A DNA stretch of 64,000 nucleotides, taken from the NCBI RefSeq assembly GCF_009800965.1, contig NZ_WUAF01000001.1, positions 496,001 to 560,000 of the forward strand. The letters run 5' to 3'. The DNA is from Cognatazoarcus halotolerans (GTDB taxonomy: Bacteria; Pseudomonadota; Gammaproteobacteria; Burkholderiales; Rhodocyclaceae). The translations under genes and the position numbers were made by a program. Below, in pieces: positions 46,815 through 57,628 of this stretch (the first letter of the stretch is position 1; each line of letters opens with the position of its first letter). The notes beneath the pieces are model-generated. The model made no database searches. It saw nothing but the letters and a program-made list of their open reading frames with translations, and was not told where the DNA came from.

Positions 46815-47882
46815 ATGCCGCTCATTCAAAGACACGACCTGGACGAAGCCGCCCGCACCGGTCTGATCAGCATCGACCAGGCACACGCCCTCTGGTCCTT
46901 CCTGCTCGAACGCGCAGCGGCAAGGCCTGCTGCACAGGGCGGTTTCTCGCTCACCAGCGCGCTCCACTACCTCGGCGGCATGCTTGCGATCGGCGCCATG
47001 TCGATCTTCATGACCCTTGGCTGGGAGCAATTCGGCGGTGCCGGTGTGTTCTTCATCGCCCTGCTCTACTTCGCCATCGGCTGGAAGCTCGCCGCACGTT
47101 TCGAACGACAGGGCGAGCCCCTTCCCAGCGGCATCATGGCAACCTTCGCGCTAGTGCTCGTGCCGCTCGCGGCATGGGGCCTGCAGCACAGTCTGGGCCT
47201 GTGGGCCGACGTCCCGCATGCCGAACATTATCGTCAGTACCACAGCTTCATCGACTGGCGCTGGACCACGCTCGAGCTGGTCACCCTCGTGGCCGGCGCC
47301 CTGATGCTGTGGCGCTGGCGCGCGCCCTTCCTGGTGATGCCGATCGCCGTCACGCTGTGGTACATGAGCATGGATCTGGCCATGCTCGTCATCGCGCCGG
47401 ATACGACAGCTCAGTGGAGCGACGCGGCGTGGACCTTCCGCAAGTGGTTCTCGGTGAGCTTCGGCGCGGTGATGATCATGCTCGCGGCACTCGTGGAAAT
47501 CCGCAGCCGTTCGCCGCGCGACTACGCCTTCTGGCTGTACCTGTTCGGCCTGCTGGCCTTCTGGGGCGGCCTCACCGCCCTCGATTCGGGCTCGCTGAGC
47601 GGCAAACTCGTTTATCTGCTCATCAACGTCGGGCTGATCCTTGCCGGCGCGCTGATCGGACGGCGCAGCTTCACGGTGTTTGGCGCCCTCGGCGTGGCAC
47701 TCGTGCTCGGTGATCTTTCCTACCACTACTTCCGCGATTCATGGCTGTTCCCGATCGCGCTGTCAGCGATTGGGCTCACAATCATCTACCTCGGCATCTG
47801 GTGGAGCCGCAATGAAACCCAGCTCACTGCCACGCTGCGCGCAGCCCTGCCCATGAAACGACGCACGAGGCCGGCCGCCTGA
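46815..47882 (+). CDS. Multi-pass membrane protein, DUF2157/DUF4401-like
   Basis: This 355-residue protein has a short soluble start (MPLIQRHDLDEAARTGLISIDQAHALWSFL) followed by about nine hydrophobic helices, several separated by only a few residues. The N-terminal segment resembles a family with a short helical domain before the membrane part (DUF2157 type), but I am not certain of the family. It begins 117 nt after yihY in the same direction and converges on phaZ with a 14-nt gap. No function can be assigned. Confidence 0.6.
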   Translation: MPLIQRHDLDEAARTGLISIDQAHALWSFLLERAAARPAAQGGFSLTSALHYLGGMLAIGAMSIFMTLGWEQFGGAGVFFIALLYFAIGWKLAARFERQGEPLPSGIMATFALVLVPLAAWGLQHSLGLWADVPHAEHYRQYHSFIDWRWTTLELVTLVAGALMLWRWRAPFLVMPIAVTLWYMSMDLAMLVIAPDTTAQWSDAAWTFRKWFSVSFGAVMIMLAALVEIRSRSPRDYAFWLYLFGLLAFWGGLTALDSGSLSGKLVYLLINVGLILAGALIGRRSFTVFGALGVALVLGDLSYHYFRDSWLFPIALSAIGLTIIYLGIWWSRNETQLTATLRAALPMKRRTRPAA

Positions 47883-47896
47883 CAACCGGCCGGTGC

Positions 47897-49141
47897 CTAC
47901 TCGTCGAACGAGTGGATGAAATCGCGGATGCGTGGATAGATCTGCCGCTCCCAGCGCTTGCCGTTGAACACCCCATAGTGCCCAACCGCGGACTGGAGGT
48001 GGTGCTGCTTGCGATACGGCGCCAGCTTGCTGCAGAGATCATGCGCGGCCAGCGTCTGACCGATCGAACAGATATCGTCGCGCTCGCCTTCAACCGTGAA
48101 CAGCGCGGTGCGACGGATTGTCTCGGGACGCACTGGACGCCCCCGATAGGTCAGCCGGCCGAGCGGAAGATCGTAGTCCTGGAAGACCGAGCGCACCGTC
48201 TGCAGATAGAACTCGGCAGGCAGGTCCATCATTGCGAGGTATTCGTCATAGAAGATCTTGATCTCGTTGGCCCGCTGCGCCTCACCGTCGGAATAGTGCC
48301 GGTACATCTTCCTGAATGCATCGGAGTGGCGCTCCTTGTTCATGCTCATGAAGGCCGAGATCTGCAGGAAGCCCGGATAGACCCTCCGCATGGCCCCTCG
48401 GTAGCGCAGCGGCACGGTACCGATCAGGTTCTTCTCGAACCACGCGATCGGCTTGCCGGTGGCGAGACGGTTGACCTCGGTCGGATTGACGCGACAATCA
48501 ATCGGTCCGGCCATCAGGGTCATGCTGCGCGGCTGATGGGGATGTCGCTCCTCGGCCATGACCGCGACGGCCGCCAGGGTCGGTACGGTCGGCTGGCATA
48601 CCGCCACCAGGTGGGTATGCGGACCGAGATGGTCGACAAAGTGGATGATGTGCTCGATGAAGCTGTCGAGATCGAAACGCCCGGCGGTCACCGGCACGTC
48701 GCGAATGTTGTGCCAGTCGGTCACGTAGACATCGTGATCGCGCAGCAGGGTCTGGACCGTACCGCGCAGCAGGGTCGCAAAATGCCCCGAAACCGGAGCG
48801 ACGAGCAGAACCTTCGGCTCCCCGTCGACCGTGGGGTTCTTGCGAAATCGTTGCAATGTGCAGAACGGGGTCGAAAAAACCGGCTCTTCGAGCACCGCGC
48901 AGCCCCCCTCGTCGGTCTCGACCCGTTCGATACCGAACGGTGGCCGCTCGTGGGTCAGCCCCGACAGCGCGACCACTTCGCATGCAGCCGCAGCACGGCG
49001 CAGGGAGCGGCTCTCCGGAAACCAGGAAAGGCCATAGTGCAGCCAAGGTGCGAGGTGGCGCGCCACGGTGCGCGCGGGCGAATTCAGGTCGGCCACCGCC
49101 TGGTAGGCCTGGTAATGAAGTGCGGTACTGAAGGGAAGCAT
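47897..49141 (-). CDS. phaZ: Intracellular polyhydroxybutyrate depolymerase
   Basis: This is a 414-residue protein from the ATG at 49139-49141. It matches the R. eutropha PhaZ1-type thiol depolymerases throughout: LLVAPVSGHFATLLRGTVQTLL, DVYVTDW, nucleophile C182 in VAVCQPTVPTLAA, RRVYPGFLQ, D355 in VEGERDDICSIGQT and H388 in VGHYGVFNGKRW. The Cys-Asp-His triad is intact. There is no signal peptide, as expected for mobilising stored PHB in the cytoplasm. A 24-residue longer start exists but has no homology. It is divergent from the glutathione S-transferase gene. Confidence 0.9.
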   Translation of the reverse strand: MLPFSTALHYQAYQAVADLNSPARTVARHLAPWLHYGLSWFPESRSLRRAAAACEVVALSGLTHERPPFGIERVETDEGGCAVLEEPVFSTPFCTLQRFRKNPTVDGEPKVLLVAPVSGHFATLLRGTVQTLLRDHDVYVTDWHNIRDVPVTAGRFDLDSFIEHIIHFVDHLGPHTHLVAVCQPTVPTLAAVAVMAEERHPHQPRSMTLMAGPIDCRVNPTEVNRLATGKPIAWFEKNLIGTVPLRYRGAMRRVYPGFLQISAFMSMNKERHSDAFRKMYRHYSDGEAQRANEIKIFYDEYLAMMDLPAEFYLQTVRSVFQDYDLPLGRLTYRGRPVRPETIRRTALFTVEGERDDICSIGQTLAAHDLCSKLAPYRKQHHLQSAVGHYGVFNGKRWERQIYPRIRDFIHSFDE

Positions 49142-49275
49142 GTCGGCTGACTCGGTACGCGGGGATCCTGAGCGAAGCAACTTGCATGCCGATGGCTTGC
49201 CGACGTCTGGCACATGTATTGCTTTTCAAGATCGGACAAGCGCCGACCAGCCCATCCCGCGTGGAGACCGAAACG

Positions 49276-49932
49276 ATGCCATCCGCAACGCTCAGCATCA
49301 GCAGCAAGAACTATTCATCCTGGTCGCTTCGCGGCTGGCTGATCACCCGGATGGCCGGGCTGGACTTCAAGGAAGAACTCGTCGAACTCGATACGCCGGG
49401 GACGCGGGCGGAGCTTCTTCTGCTGGCGCCTTCGGTCCGCGTTCCCCGACTCAGCCACGGCAAGATCGAAGTCTGGGACACCCTGGCGATCGGCGAGTAC
49501 CTGAACGAGATCAAGCCGAAGGCCGGCCTGCTGCCTGCCGACCCGGCCGCACGGGCGCACTGCCGCTCGATCTGCGGCGAGATGCATTCCGGCTTCAGTG
49601 CGCTTCGGTCTGCCCTGCCGATGAATATCAAGGCACGTTTCCCAAACTTCACGGTGTGGTCACGCGCCCGGGGAGACATCGACCGCATCCTGGAAATCTG
49701 GCAGGACTGCCTGTCGCGCCACGGCGGCCCCTACCTCTTCGGGAGCGAACCAACCCTCGCTGATGCCATGTACGCACCGGTCGTGACCCGCTTCCTGACC
49801 TACGACATCGCCCTGGACGAAGCCTGTACCGAGTACTGCAAGACCATCATGGCGATGCCGGCGATGCAGGAATGGGTGGCCGCCGCGAGGCTCGAATCCG
49901 ATGACATCGAAGAGCTCGAGATGGAATTCTGA
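49276..49932 (+). CDS. Glutathione S-transferase family protein
   Basis: This is a 218-residue protein from the ATG at 49276, with GGAG 9 nt upstream. The thioredoxin-like N-domain begins SATLSISSKNYSSWSLRGWLITRMAG, with the catalytic-type serine in SSWS, and has the glutathione-binding VPRLSHGKIEVWDTLAIGEYL (cis-Pro and D/T pair). The C-terminal all-helical domain has PTLADAMYAPVVTRFLTYD. It fits the SSWS-type bacterial GSTs. The substrate is unknown. Confidence 0.87.
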   Translation: MPSATLSISSKNYSSWSLRGWLITRMAGLDFKEELVELDTPGTRAELLLLAPSVRVPRLSHGKIEVWDTLAIGEYLNEIKPKAGLLPADPAARAHCRSICGEMHSGFSALRSALPMNIKARFPNFTVWSRARGDIDRILEIWQDCLSRHGGPYLFGSEPTLADAMYAPVVTRFLTYDIALDEACTEYCKTIMAMPAMQEWVAAARLESDDIEELEMEF

Positions 49933-50085
49933 GTGACCTGGAGCGCACAGCCCGCACCGGATTGAAGCGCCGGCTCGTTGCTGGTGCATGAGCTCACACG
50001 GACGCACCGCCTTCGGCACTCAGGGCAGGCGGGCGGCAAGCCCTTCGCACCGATTTTCTCCCCGCACCAACCCGACGTACCCGCA

Positions 50086-50113
50086 CAAAAAAGACGGCGC
50101 CCGCAGGCGCCGT
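50086..50113 (-). terminator. icmF terminator
   Basis: On the minus strand ACGGCGCC (50106-50113), loop TGCG, GGCGCCGT (50094-50101) is followed by CTTTTTTG. It lies 47 nt after the icmF stop. The 227 nt between the GST gene and icmF contain nothing else that I recognise. Confidence 0.85.
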
Positions 50114-50159
50114 GAATTCCTCTTGGGAGAGGGAGGGAAAGAAAGTATGGGAACCCGTC

Positions 50160-53100
50160 TTACATGCTGCGACGGTACTGGCCGCCGACTTCGTAGAGCG
50201 TGTTGGTGATCTGCCCCAGCGAACAGTACCGCACCGCGTCGACCAGCACGTCGAAGACGTTACCGTTCTCGATCACGGCCTGGCGCAGCTTCGCCAGCCA
50301 CTTGGCCGACTCGCCCGCGTTGCGGCCCTGGAAGTCCGCGAGGCGCTGGAGCTGCGACTGTTTCTCCTCCTCGGTGGAGCGGGCCAGCTCGATCTCCTGC
50401 TGCACGCCGCTGCCCTTGGGATTGAGGAAGGTGTTCACGCCGATGATCGGGTAGGAGCCGTCGTGCTTCTTGTGCTCGTAGTACATCGACTCTTCCTGGA
50501 TCTTGCCGCGCTGGTAGCCGGTTTCCATTGCGCCGAGCACGCCGCCGCGGCTGGCAATCGCCTCGAACTCCTTGAGCACCGCCTCCTCGACCAGGTCGGT
50601 GAGCTCGTCGATGATGAAAGCGCCCTGGTTGGGGTTCTCGTTCTTGGCCAGGCCCCACTCGCGGTTGATCACCAGCTGGATCGCCATGGCGCGGCGCACC
50701 GACTCCTCGGTCGGGGTGGTGATGGCCTCGTCGTAGGCGTTGGTGTGCAGCGAGTTGCAGTTGTCGTAGATCGCGATCAGCGCCTGCAGGGTGGTGCGGA
50801 TATCGTTGAAATCCATCTCCTGCGCGTGCAGCGAACGGCCCGAGGTCTGTACGTGATACTTGAGCTTCTGGCTGCGCTCGTTGGCGCCGTACCTGTTCTT
50901 CATCGCCACCGCCCAGATGCGGCGGGCGACGCGGCCGATCACCGAGTATTCCGGGTCCATGCCGTTGCTAAAGAAGAAGGATAGGTTGGGCGCGAAGTCA
51001 TCGATGTGCATGCCACGCGCCAGATAGCTCTCGACATAGGTGAAACCGTTCGAGAGCGTGAAGGCGAGCTGGCTGATCGGGTTGGCGCCGGCCTCGGCGA
51101 TGTGATAGCCAGAGATCGACACCGAGTAGAAGTTCTGCACCTTGTGGTGCACGAAGTATTCCTGGATATCGCCCATCATCTTGAGCGCGAACTCGGTCGA
51201 GAAGATGCAGGTGTTCTGTCCCTGGTCCTCCTTGAGGATGTCGGCCTGCACCGTGCCGCGCACGCTCGCCAGCGTCCATTCCTTGATCTTCTGGTATTCG
51301 TCCTCGGTCGGCTCGCGGCCGTTGTCGGCCTTGAACTTGGTCACCTGCTGGTCGATCGCGGTGTTGAAGAAAAAGGCCAGGATGATCGGCGCCGGGCCGT
51401 TGATGGTCATCGACACCGAGGTGGTCGGCGCGCACAGGTCGAAGCCGTCGTAGAGCACCTTCATGTCGTCGAGCGTCGCGATCGAGACGCCCGAGTTGCC
51501 GATCTTGCCGTAGATGTCGGGGCGCAGGTCGGGGTCACAGCCATACAGCGTGACCGAGTCGAAGGCGGTCGACAGGCGGTGTGCGGGCATGCCCTCGGAG
51601 ACGCGCTTGAAGCGGCGGTTGGTACGGAAGGCATCGCCCTCGCCGGCGAACATGCGGGTCGGATCCTCGCCCTCGCGCTTGAAGGCGAACACGCCGGCGG
51701 TGAAGGGGAAGGAGCCGGGCACGTTCTCCTTCATCAGGAACCTGAGGCTCTCTCCGTCATCCTCGAAGTCGGGCAGCGCCACCTTGCGGATCTTGCTGCC
51801 GGACAGCGACTCACTGGTGAGCTTGGTACGGATCTCCTTGTCGCGGATCTTGACCACGTATTCGTCGGCCGCATACAGGGCCTTGGTGGTCGGCCACTGC
51901 TCGAGCAGCTTTTTCGCCGCGGGGGTGAGCTCGCCGTCCTTCCAGTTGATCAGCTCGTCGAAGTGATCGCCGGGCTTGCCGCATTCCTCGAACAAGGACT
52001 TGGCGACACGCAGCGACTGGCGCTCGCGGGCAACCCGCGCCTGCTGGGCGGTGTGCTTGTGATAGTCGCGAACCGAGTCGGCGATCTCGGCGAGGTAGCG
52101 AATCCGCTCCGGCGGCACGATCGCACGACCGGCCGACGAGGCCTTGACCGCCACCTTCGGCAGCTTGCCCGGCCTGGCCTTGAGGCCGAGCGCCTGCAGC
52201 GCCGGGAACACCGCCTGGTAGAGCGCGGTCACGCCATCGTCGTTGAAGCGCGCCGCCATGGTGCCGAACACCGGCATTTCCTCGGTCGGCGTGCCGAACA
52301 GTTCGCGGTTGCGCTGGTACTGCTTGCGCACGTCGCGCAGCGCATCGTCGGCGCCCTTGCGATCGAACTTGTTGATCGCCACGAAATCCGCGAAGTCGAG
52401 CATGTCGATCTTCTCGAGCTGGCTGGCCGCGCCGAACTCCGGCGTCATCACGTAGAGCGACTTGTCGACATAGGGCACGATCGCGGCGTTGCCCTGGCCA
52501 ATCCCCGAAGTCTCGACGATCACCAGGTCGAAACCCGAGAGCTTGCAGGCGGCAATCACCTCGGGCAGCGCGGCGGAGACTTCCGAGCCGGTGTCGCGGG
52601 TGGCCAGCGAGCGCATGAAGATGTTCTCGTGCTCGATCGCGTTCATGCGGATGCGGTCGCCCAGCAGCGCGCCGCCGGTGCGCTTGCGCGACGGATCGAT
52701 GGAGACGATGCCGAGTCTGAGCCTGTCTTCCTGGTCGAGGCGGAAACGGCGCACGATTTCGTCGGTGAGCGAACTCTTGCCGGCACCGCCGGTGCCGGTG
52801 ATGCCGAGCGTCGGGGTCTTGACCTTTGCCGCGGCTTCCTTGATCGCGGCGCGGACATCGTCGCCGTAGTTGCCATTCTCGAGTGCGGTGATGACGCGCG
52901 CCAGCGCGCGGCGGTCCCCCGAGGCGAGCTGCTTGAGCACCTCATCGGCCTTGGCCGGAGCGGCATTACCGAGGTCAAAGTCAGAGTGCGAAACCAGATC
53001 GTTGATCATGCCCTGCAGGCCGAGCGTGGCGCCGTCTTCGGGCGAATACAGGCGCGTGACGCCGTAATCGTGGAGTTCCTTGATCTCGGACGGCACGATC

Positions 53101-53429
53101 ACCCCGCCGCCGCCGCCGAATACCTTGATGTTCTCACCGCCGTTGGCCTTGAGCAGATCGATCATGTACTTGAAGAACTCGACATGCCCCCCCTGGTACG
53201 AGGTGATGGCAATGCCCTGGACGTCCTCCTGTAACGCCGCCTTGACGATTTCGCCGACCGAGCGGTTGTGACCAAGGTGGATTACCTCACAGCCGGTCGA
53301 CTGGATGATCCGGCGCATGATGTTGATCGAGGCATCGTGGCCGTCGAAGAGGGCTGCCGCGGTCACGAATCTGACCTTGTGCTTCGGTTTGTAGGCCACC
53401 AGTTTCTTGGCGTCGCTGAGGTTGGTCAT
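50160..53429 (-). CDS. icmF: Fused isobutyryl-CoA mutase (B12-dependent) with built-in G-protein chaperone
   Basis: This 1089-residue protein is the IcmF fusion. Residues 15-145 are the B12-binding domain with [15 protein letters not shown]31 being the cobalt ligand. Residues about 205-410 are a MeaB-type GTPase with Walker [10 protein letters not shown] (212-220), [10 protein letters not shown] and [15 protein letters not shown]. Residues from about 520 form the TIM-barrel mutase with [43 protein letters not shown] and [12 protein letters not shown]. It interconverts isobutyryl-CoA and n-butyryl-CoA, and some family members act on isovaleryl- or pivalyl-CoA. A GGGGGAG ribosome binding site precedes the ATG. 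An AraC regulator is divergent from it. Confidence 0.95.
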   Translation of the reverse strand: MTNLSDAKKLVAYKPKHKVRFVTAAALFDGHDASINIMRRIIQSTGCEVIHLGHNRSVGEIVKAALQEDVQGIAITSYQGGHVEFFKYMIDLLKANGGENIKVFGGGGGVIVPSEIKELHDYGVTRLYSPEDGATLGLQGMINDLVSHSDFDLGNAAPAKADEVLKQLASGDRRALARVITALENGNYGDDVRAAIKEAAAKVKTPTLGITGTGGAGKSSLTDEIVRRFRLDQEDRLRLGIVSIDPSRKRTGGALLGDRIRMNAIEHENIFMRSLATRDTGSEVSAALPEVIAACKLSGFDLVIVETSGIGQGNAAIVPYVDKSLYVMTPEFGAASQLEKIDMLDFADFVAINKFDRKGADDALRDVRKQYQRNRELFGTPTEEMPVFGTMAARFNDDGVTALYQAVFPALQALGLKARPGKLPKVAVKASSAGRAIVPPERIRYLAEIADSVRDYHKHTAQQARVARERQSLRVAKSLFEECGKPGDHFDELINWKDGELTPAAKKLLEQWPTTKALYAADEYVVKIRDKEIRTKLTSESLSGSKIRKVALPDFEDDGESLRFLMKENVPGSFPFTAGVFAFKREGEDPTRMFAGEGDAFRTNRRFKRVSEGMPAHRLSTAFDSVTLYGCDPDLRPDIYGKIGNSGVSIATLDDMKVLYDGFDLCAPTTSVSMTINGPAPIILAFFFNTAIDQQVTKFKADNGREPTEDEYQKIKEWTLASVRGTVQADILKEDQGQNTCIFSTEFALKMMGDIQEYFVHHKVQNFYSVSISGYHIAEAGANPISQLAFTLSNGFTYVESYLARGMHIDDFAPNLSFFFSNGMDPEYSVIGRVARRIWAVAMKNRYGANERSQKLKYHVQTSGRSLHAQEMDFNDIRTTLQALIAIYDNCNSLHTNAYDEAITTPTEESVRRAMAIQLVINREWGLAKNENPNQGAFIIDELTDLVEEAVLKEFEAIASRGGVLGAMETGYQRGKIQEESMYYEHKKHDGSYPIIGVNTFLNPKGSGVQQEIELARSTEEEKQSQLQRLADFQGRNAGESAKWLAKLRQAVIENGNVFDVLVDAVRYCSLGQITNTLYEVGGQYRRSM

Positions 53430-53559
53430 TTCGGTCTCCCCCGATATGTACGGTGATTTTTCTCAATGGTAGAAGGCCACGCCATGATTCGCCATTGCCC
53501 TTCGAGACGTCAATCGTGCAAAATCCGCCAAGTTTCCAAAAACACGGGCGAGGTCATTT

Positions 53560-54696
53560 GTGCCGCACACAGTTGAACCCGATATCGCTTCCGGATATCC
53601 GGCCCAGCGCGGCAAGCCTCTCAAAACCGGGCGGAATTCCGCGACAGTAGCGGCCGGATTCGTGACCGGCATGCTTTCGGGGATGGCGAGACATGGCCGT
53701 GATCCGACGCCGCTGCTCACGGCGGCCGGCATAGAGCTTGCAGACTCTGCCACGCGCGTCCCGGTGGATCGCTATGCGCTGCTCTACAACTTCGTGATCA
53801 AGGCGCTTGAGGACGAAGGCTTCGGCCTGTTCTCCGAACCGATGCGCCCGGGAGCCTTCGAGTTTCTCTGCCGCGCAATGCTTGGAGCGGCGGACCTCGC
53901 TGAGGCCTTGCAACGCGCCGTTCGTTTCCTTGCAATGGTCCTGCCCGACCTTGCGGTAACGATCGCAAGATTCGAACAACGCGCGGAGTTGCGCATCCTC
54001 GAGACTCGCCCCCTCGGCCTCGGCCGCGACGACCCTGCGCGGGTTTTTGCCTTTGAATGGCTGCTTCGCCTGCTTCACGGTCTTTCCTGCTGGCTGGTCG
54101 GGCGCGGGCTTGCACTCGACGCGGTGCGCTTCCCCTATGAGCGCCCCGCCCACGCCGACGATTACGCGCTGGTGTATACCGAGCATTCCGCGTTCGGTGG
54201 TGAGGTGCTATTCGCCCAGTTCCGGGCAAATCTGCTCGATCTGCCGCTGCGCCGCGACGAGACCGCACTGACGGCCTTCCTGGACGGGGCTCCTGGCAAG
54301 ATCAGCATGCTCTATCGCCGCGACCGCGAAGCCGTGTTCCGGGTCCGCGATCTGCTGCGAGATGCGCTTCCGCAAAGCCTTTCGCTTGAAGAGATCGCCG
54401 AACGCCTGCACATGTCGCCGCGAACGCTTCATCGGCGCCTTGAGGACGAAGGGTCGGGATTTCGCGCGATCAAGGACGCCATCCGTCGCGATATTGCGCT
54501 CTCGCGCCTGACCAAGACGAATCAGCCGATCGCTACCCTGGCAAGCGACCTCGGCTACGCCGACACCTCGGCCTTTTATCGCGCCTTCGTGGGCTGGACC
54601 GGCCTTTCGCCAGAACAATTCCGTCGGCGCCTGCGCCCGGCCGGCGCCACGATCACCAATACGCCAGGCGACCGCGGGTCGCGATCCTCCGGCTAG
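53560..54696 (+). CDS. AraC-family transcriptional regulator
   Basis: This 378-residue protein starts at GTG (53560), with GAGG upstream. Residues about 45-230 are an arabinose-binding-like effector domain of the type found in OruR/ArgR-like and GliR AraC proteins (FEFLCRAMLGAADLAEALQRAVRFLAM). Residues about 270-365 are the double helix-turn-helix: LSLEEIAERLHMSPRTLHRRLEDEGSGFRAIKD and IATLASDLGYADTSAFYRAFVGWTGLSPEQFRR. It is divergent from icmF across 130 nt and is probably its regulator. The effector is unknown; an acyl-CoA or carboxylic acid is possible. Confidence 0.88.
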   Translation: MPHTVEPDIASGYPAQRGKPLKTGRNSATVAAGFVTGMLSGMARHGRDPTPLLTAAGIELADSATRVPVDRYALLYNFVIKALEDEGFGLFSEPMRPGAFEFLCRAMLGAADLAEALQRAVRFLAMVLPDLAVTIARFEQRAELRILETRPLGLGRDDPARVFAFEWLLRLLHGLSCWLVGRGLALDAVRFPYERPAHADDYALVYTEHSAFGGEVLFAQFRANLLDLPLRRDETALTAFLDGAPGKISMLYRRDREAVFRVRDLLRDALPQSLSLEEIAERLHMSPRTLHRRLEDEGSGFRAIKDAIRRDIALSRLTKTNQPIATLASDLGYADTSAFYRAFVGWTGLSPEQFRRRLRPAGATITNTPGDRGSRSSG

Positions 54697-54720
54697 AATG
54701 CCGACTGGACGCACCGCACG

Positions 54721-56835
54721 ATGACGGAGCGCATCAGGAGACGAAGCGAAGGGATGCTGCGCAAGACCAATCGCGAGAACAGCCCGACCATGGCCCCGCA
54801 GAACGGCGTCGCCTCGGAGGAGTTGCGCCGTTACGACCTGCTCGTCGCCGGGCTGGACCTGCTCAACGAGGCAGTTGCCGTTTTCGATGCCGCACCGAAG
54901 CTGGTGGCCTGGAACAAGGCGATGCTACGACTGCTCGACTTTCCCGAATCGCTGGTACGGGTCGGCGCGCCTTTCGAGGACTTCGTGCGCTTCAACGCCG
55001 AACGGGGCGAATACGGTACCGGCGACATGGAGAAACTCGTTGCCGAGCGGATGGCCTCGGTCAGGGCTTTCGAGCCCCACCATGCCGAACGTACTCGCCC
55101 CAACGGCAAGGTCCTCTCGATCCGCGGCGTGCCGATTCCCAATCTCGGCTTCGTCTCGCTGTGGACCGATGTCACCGAACAACGCCACTACGAGCGGGTG
55201 ATCGAGGAACAGAACGCGGCCCTCGAAGCACGCGTGCGGGCGCGTACCGCCGAACTCGAACAAAGCAACGCGAGCCTGGCCGAGGCCAACGCCGAGATCG
55301 ATCAGATCGCGGGCGCACTGCGCAAGAGCGAAGAGCGCCTGCGCTTGATCCTCGATTCCATTCCCGCGTTGGTGGCCCACGTCGACGCCGGCGAGCGCTA
55401 TCGCTATGCCAATCGCGGATACGCGAGCTGGTTCGGTCTCACGAAGGAAGAAATCGTCGGTCGCAGCGTTGCCGAAGTATTCGGCCCGGAAGCCTATTCG
55501 GTGGTGCGCCCGCACCTGCACGAGGCATTGAAAGGCGAGCGGGTAAGCTACGAATACGCACGATGCAACGCCGAGGGGCGCACGGTGCACGCCCGCAGCG
55601 TTGTCGTGCCCGACGTATCGCTGGAAGGCGGCTTCCAGGGTTATTTCGTGCTGTCAGTCGACATCACCGAACAGAAGGCGAGCCAGGCGGCACTGATTCA
55701 GGCCCAGAAGATGGAGGCCGTCGGCCAATTGACCGGCGGGCTCGCACATGATTTCAACAATCTGCTCACCATCATCATCGGCAACCTCGCCGCCCTCAAG
55801 GAAAAACAAGCGGGCAGCGCTAACGAGTATCTTGATCCGGCCTTGCACGCCGCCCGCCGGGGTGCCGAACTGATCCGCCGTCTGCTCACCTTCTCGCGAC
55901 GACAGACGCTTGAGCCGAGCGCGGTGGACGTCGGCGCCGTCGTGGGCAACATGGTGCAACTGCTTTCCCGTTCGATCGCCGAGTCGGTCAGCGTCACGAC
56001 CGAGCTTCCCGAGACGGCGCTTTACGCGATGGTGGACCCCCATCAGCTCGAGAACGCGCTGGTCAATCTTGCGATCAACGCACGCGATGCGATGCCGGGA
56101 GGCGGCGCGCTGAGCATACGAGTCTCCGAGCGAAGGATCAGCCCGGCGATTGCGCGGCTTGTCGAGGTGCCTCCTGGAACCTATGTCCAGTTCGATGTGA
56201 CCGATACGGGCAGCGGCATCGATCCCGCTTTGCTGCCGCGCGTGTTCGAGCCTTTCTTCACGACCAAGCCCTTCGGCGCGGGCAGCGGCCTGGGGCTTTC
56301 GATGGTCTATGGATTCATCCGCCAGTCGGGCGGTAACATCCGCATCCTCAGCACGCAGGGGAAAGGAACCAACGTGCGCTTCGTGCTGCCTCGTTGTGAA
56401 GCCCCAAAACCGGCGGCCACGTCGGGACACCCCGCCAGCGATGAACGCTCGGGCAAGGGGAAACTGGTCTTGCTGGCCGAAGACGAGCCAGAAGTCCGAC
56501 GTGTGGTCCGCCTCCAGCTGGCCGAACTCGGCTATCCGGTCCTCGAAGTAGCAAGCGGCATCGAAGCGCGACAGATGCTCGAACAGGTCGGGGATATCAC
56601 CCTGCTCATCTCCGACATGGTCATGCCTGGCGGTATCGGCGGCAGTGAACTCGCCGAGATCGCGGCACAGCTGCGACCCGATCTGCCTGTTCTGCTCATG
56701 ACCGGCTACGCGAGCGCGACGGTCACCGGCGACAAGACCCGGCTGGACATCCCCGTGCTGAGGAAGCCGTTCGACAGGCAGACACTGAGTGCAGCCTTGG
56801 AGCACCTCGAATCGAAGTTGGAGAACGACACATGA
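54721..56835 (+). CDS. Soluble PAS-domain hybrid histidine kinase
   Basis: This 704-residue protein has no membrane helices. It has a PAS-like domain (about 36-155), a coiled coil (155-200), a second PAS (203-318, LDSIPALVAHVDAGERYRYANRGYASWFG), HisKA with H343 in GQLTGGLAHDFNNLLTII, HATPase (N446/N453 region, DTGSGI, GSGLGLSMVYG) and a C-terminal receiver with D632 and K682. It overlaps the next regulator gene by 4 nt (ATGA). The start may instead be the ATG at 54754, which has AGGAG upstream. A cytoplasmic signal such as redox state or a metabolite is likely. Confidence 0.9.
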   Translation: MTERIRRRSEGMLRKTNRENSPTMAPQNGVASEELRRYDLLVAGLDLLNEAVAVFDAAPKLVAWNKAMLRLLDFPESLVRVGAPFEDFVRFNAERGEYGTGDMEKLVAERMASVRAFEPHHAERTRPNGKVLSIRGVPIPNLGFVSLWTDVTEQRHYERVIEEQNAALEARVRARTAELEQSNASLAEANAEIDQIAGALRKSEERLRLILDSIPALVAHVDAGERYRYANRGYASWFGLTKEEIVGRSVAEVFGPEAYSVVRPHLHEALKGERVSYEYARCNAEGRTVHARSVVVPDVSLEGGFQGYFVLSVDITEQKASQAALIQAQKMEAVGQLTGGLAHDFNNLLTIIIGNLAALKEKQAGSANEYLDPALHAARRGAELIRRLLTFSRRQTLEPSAVDVGAVVGNMVQLLSRSIAESVSVTTELPETALYAMVDPHQLENALVNLAINARDAMPGGGALSIRVSERRISPAIARLVEVPPGTYVQFDVTDTGSGIDPALLPRVFEPFFTTKPFGAGSGLGLSMVYGFIRQSGGNIRILSTQGKGTNVRFVLPRCEAPKPAATSGHPASDERSGKGKLVLLAEDEPEVRRVVRLQLAELGYPVLEVASGIEARQMLEQVGDITLLISDMVMPGGIGGSELAEIAAQLRPDLPVLLMTGYASATVTGDKTRLDIPVLRKPFDRQTLSAALEHLESKLENDT

Positions 56836-57560
56836 TGAAACCCCAGGATCAGGGCTCGGCGCTCATCCAGGTGCTGGAGGACGAACCGGAGATCGGTCGC
56901 CTGATCTGCAGCACGCTTTCCGAGTACGGATTCCGCTGCGAGCTCAGCGGCAGCGGCCGACAGTTCCTTGCCCGCAGCCGCCTGACGAATCCGGACCTGT
57001 GCATCATTGATCTCGGCCTTCCGGACATGGACGGCATGCAGGTCGTGCGCGAGCTGCAGGAGAAGCTTCCGTGTGCCGTGCTGATCCTCACAGGCCGGAA
57101 CGGTGTGACCGATCGGGTACTGGGCCTCGAACTCGGCGCCGACGATTACCTGGTCAAGCCCTTCGAACCAAGAGAACTGGTTGCCCGGGTCCGCTCGATC
57201 CTGCGTCGCTATCTGAAAGCGCCGACCGACGGCCTGCGTAACGACGGCCCGCGGATGGCCCGGTTTGCAGGTTGGCAACTGGACGTCCAACGCCTGTTGC
57301 TGAACGCACCGGACGGACGGGAGGTCCATCTTTCAGCCGCCGAAGCCGCGCTGCTGCAAAGTCTGCTGAAGAGCCCGAACAAGATCCTGAATCGCGAGCA
57401 GCTGCTGGGCGATCGCGATGTCGACCCTTTCGACCGCAGCATCGATGTCCGTATCTCTCGCCTCAGGCGAAAGCTCGAGGAGGATCCGCAGAGCCCGCGG
57501 ATCATCAAGACCATCTACGGAGCGGGCTATATGTTGACAGCCTCGGTGACGTGGGAGTGA
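56832..57560 (+). CDS. OmpR/PhoB-type response regulator
   Basis: This 242-residue protein has a receiver with E16/D17, phospho-acceptor D60 in CIIDLGLPDMDGMQVV and K109 in GADDYLVKPFEPREL. A winged-helix DNA-binding domain (about 140-238) follows, with REQLLGDRDVDPFDRSIDVRISRLRRKLE and IIKTIYGAGYML. The N-terminal segment before the receiver strand is short (VLEDEPEI). It is translationally coupled to the hybrid kinase, which makes it the likely output of that kinase. Its targets cannot be inferred. Confidence 0.92.
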   Translation: MMKPQDQGSALIQVLEDEPEIGRLICSTLSEYGFRCELSGSGRQFLARSRLTNPDLCIIDLGLPDMDGMQVVRELQEKLPCAVLILTGRNGVTDRVLGLELGADDYLVKPFEPRELVARVRSILRRYLKAPTDGLRNDGPRMARFAGWQLDVQRLLLNAPDGREVHLSAAEAALLQSLLKSPNKILNREQLLGDRDVDPFDRSIDVRISRLRRKLEEDPQSPRIIKTIYGAGYMLTASVTWE

Positions 57561-57628
57561 GGTATCCACCTCGTGACGCAAGTCACCTATAATTATGAAT
57601 TCTTAATCCAAGGCATACGGAGCCGACC

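Noticed and set aside
51006-53234. 742-codon plus-strand ORF opposite icmF
   Set aside because: It is an antisense shadow of the fused mutase, with no motifs of its own.
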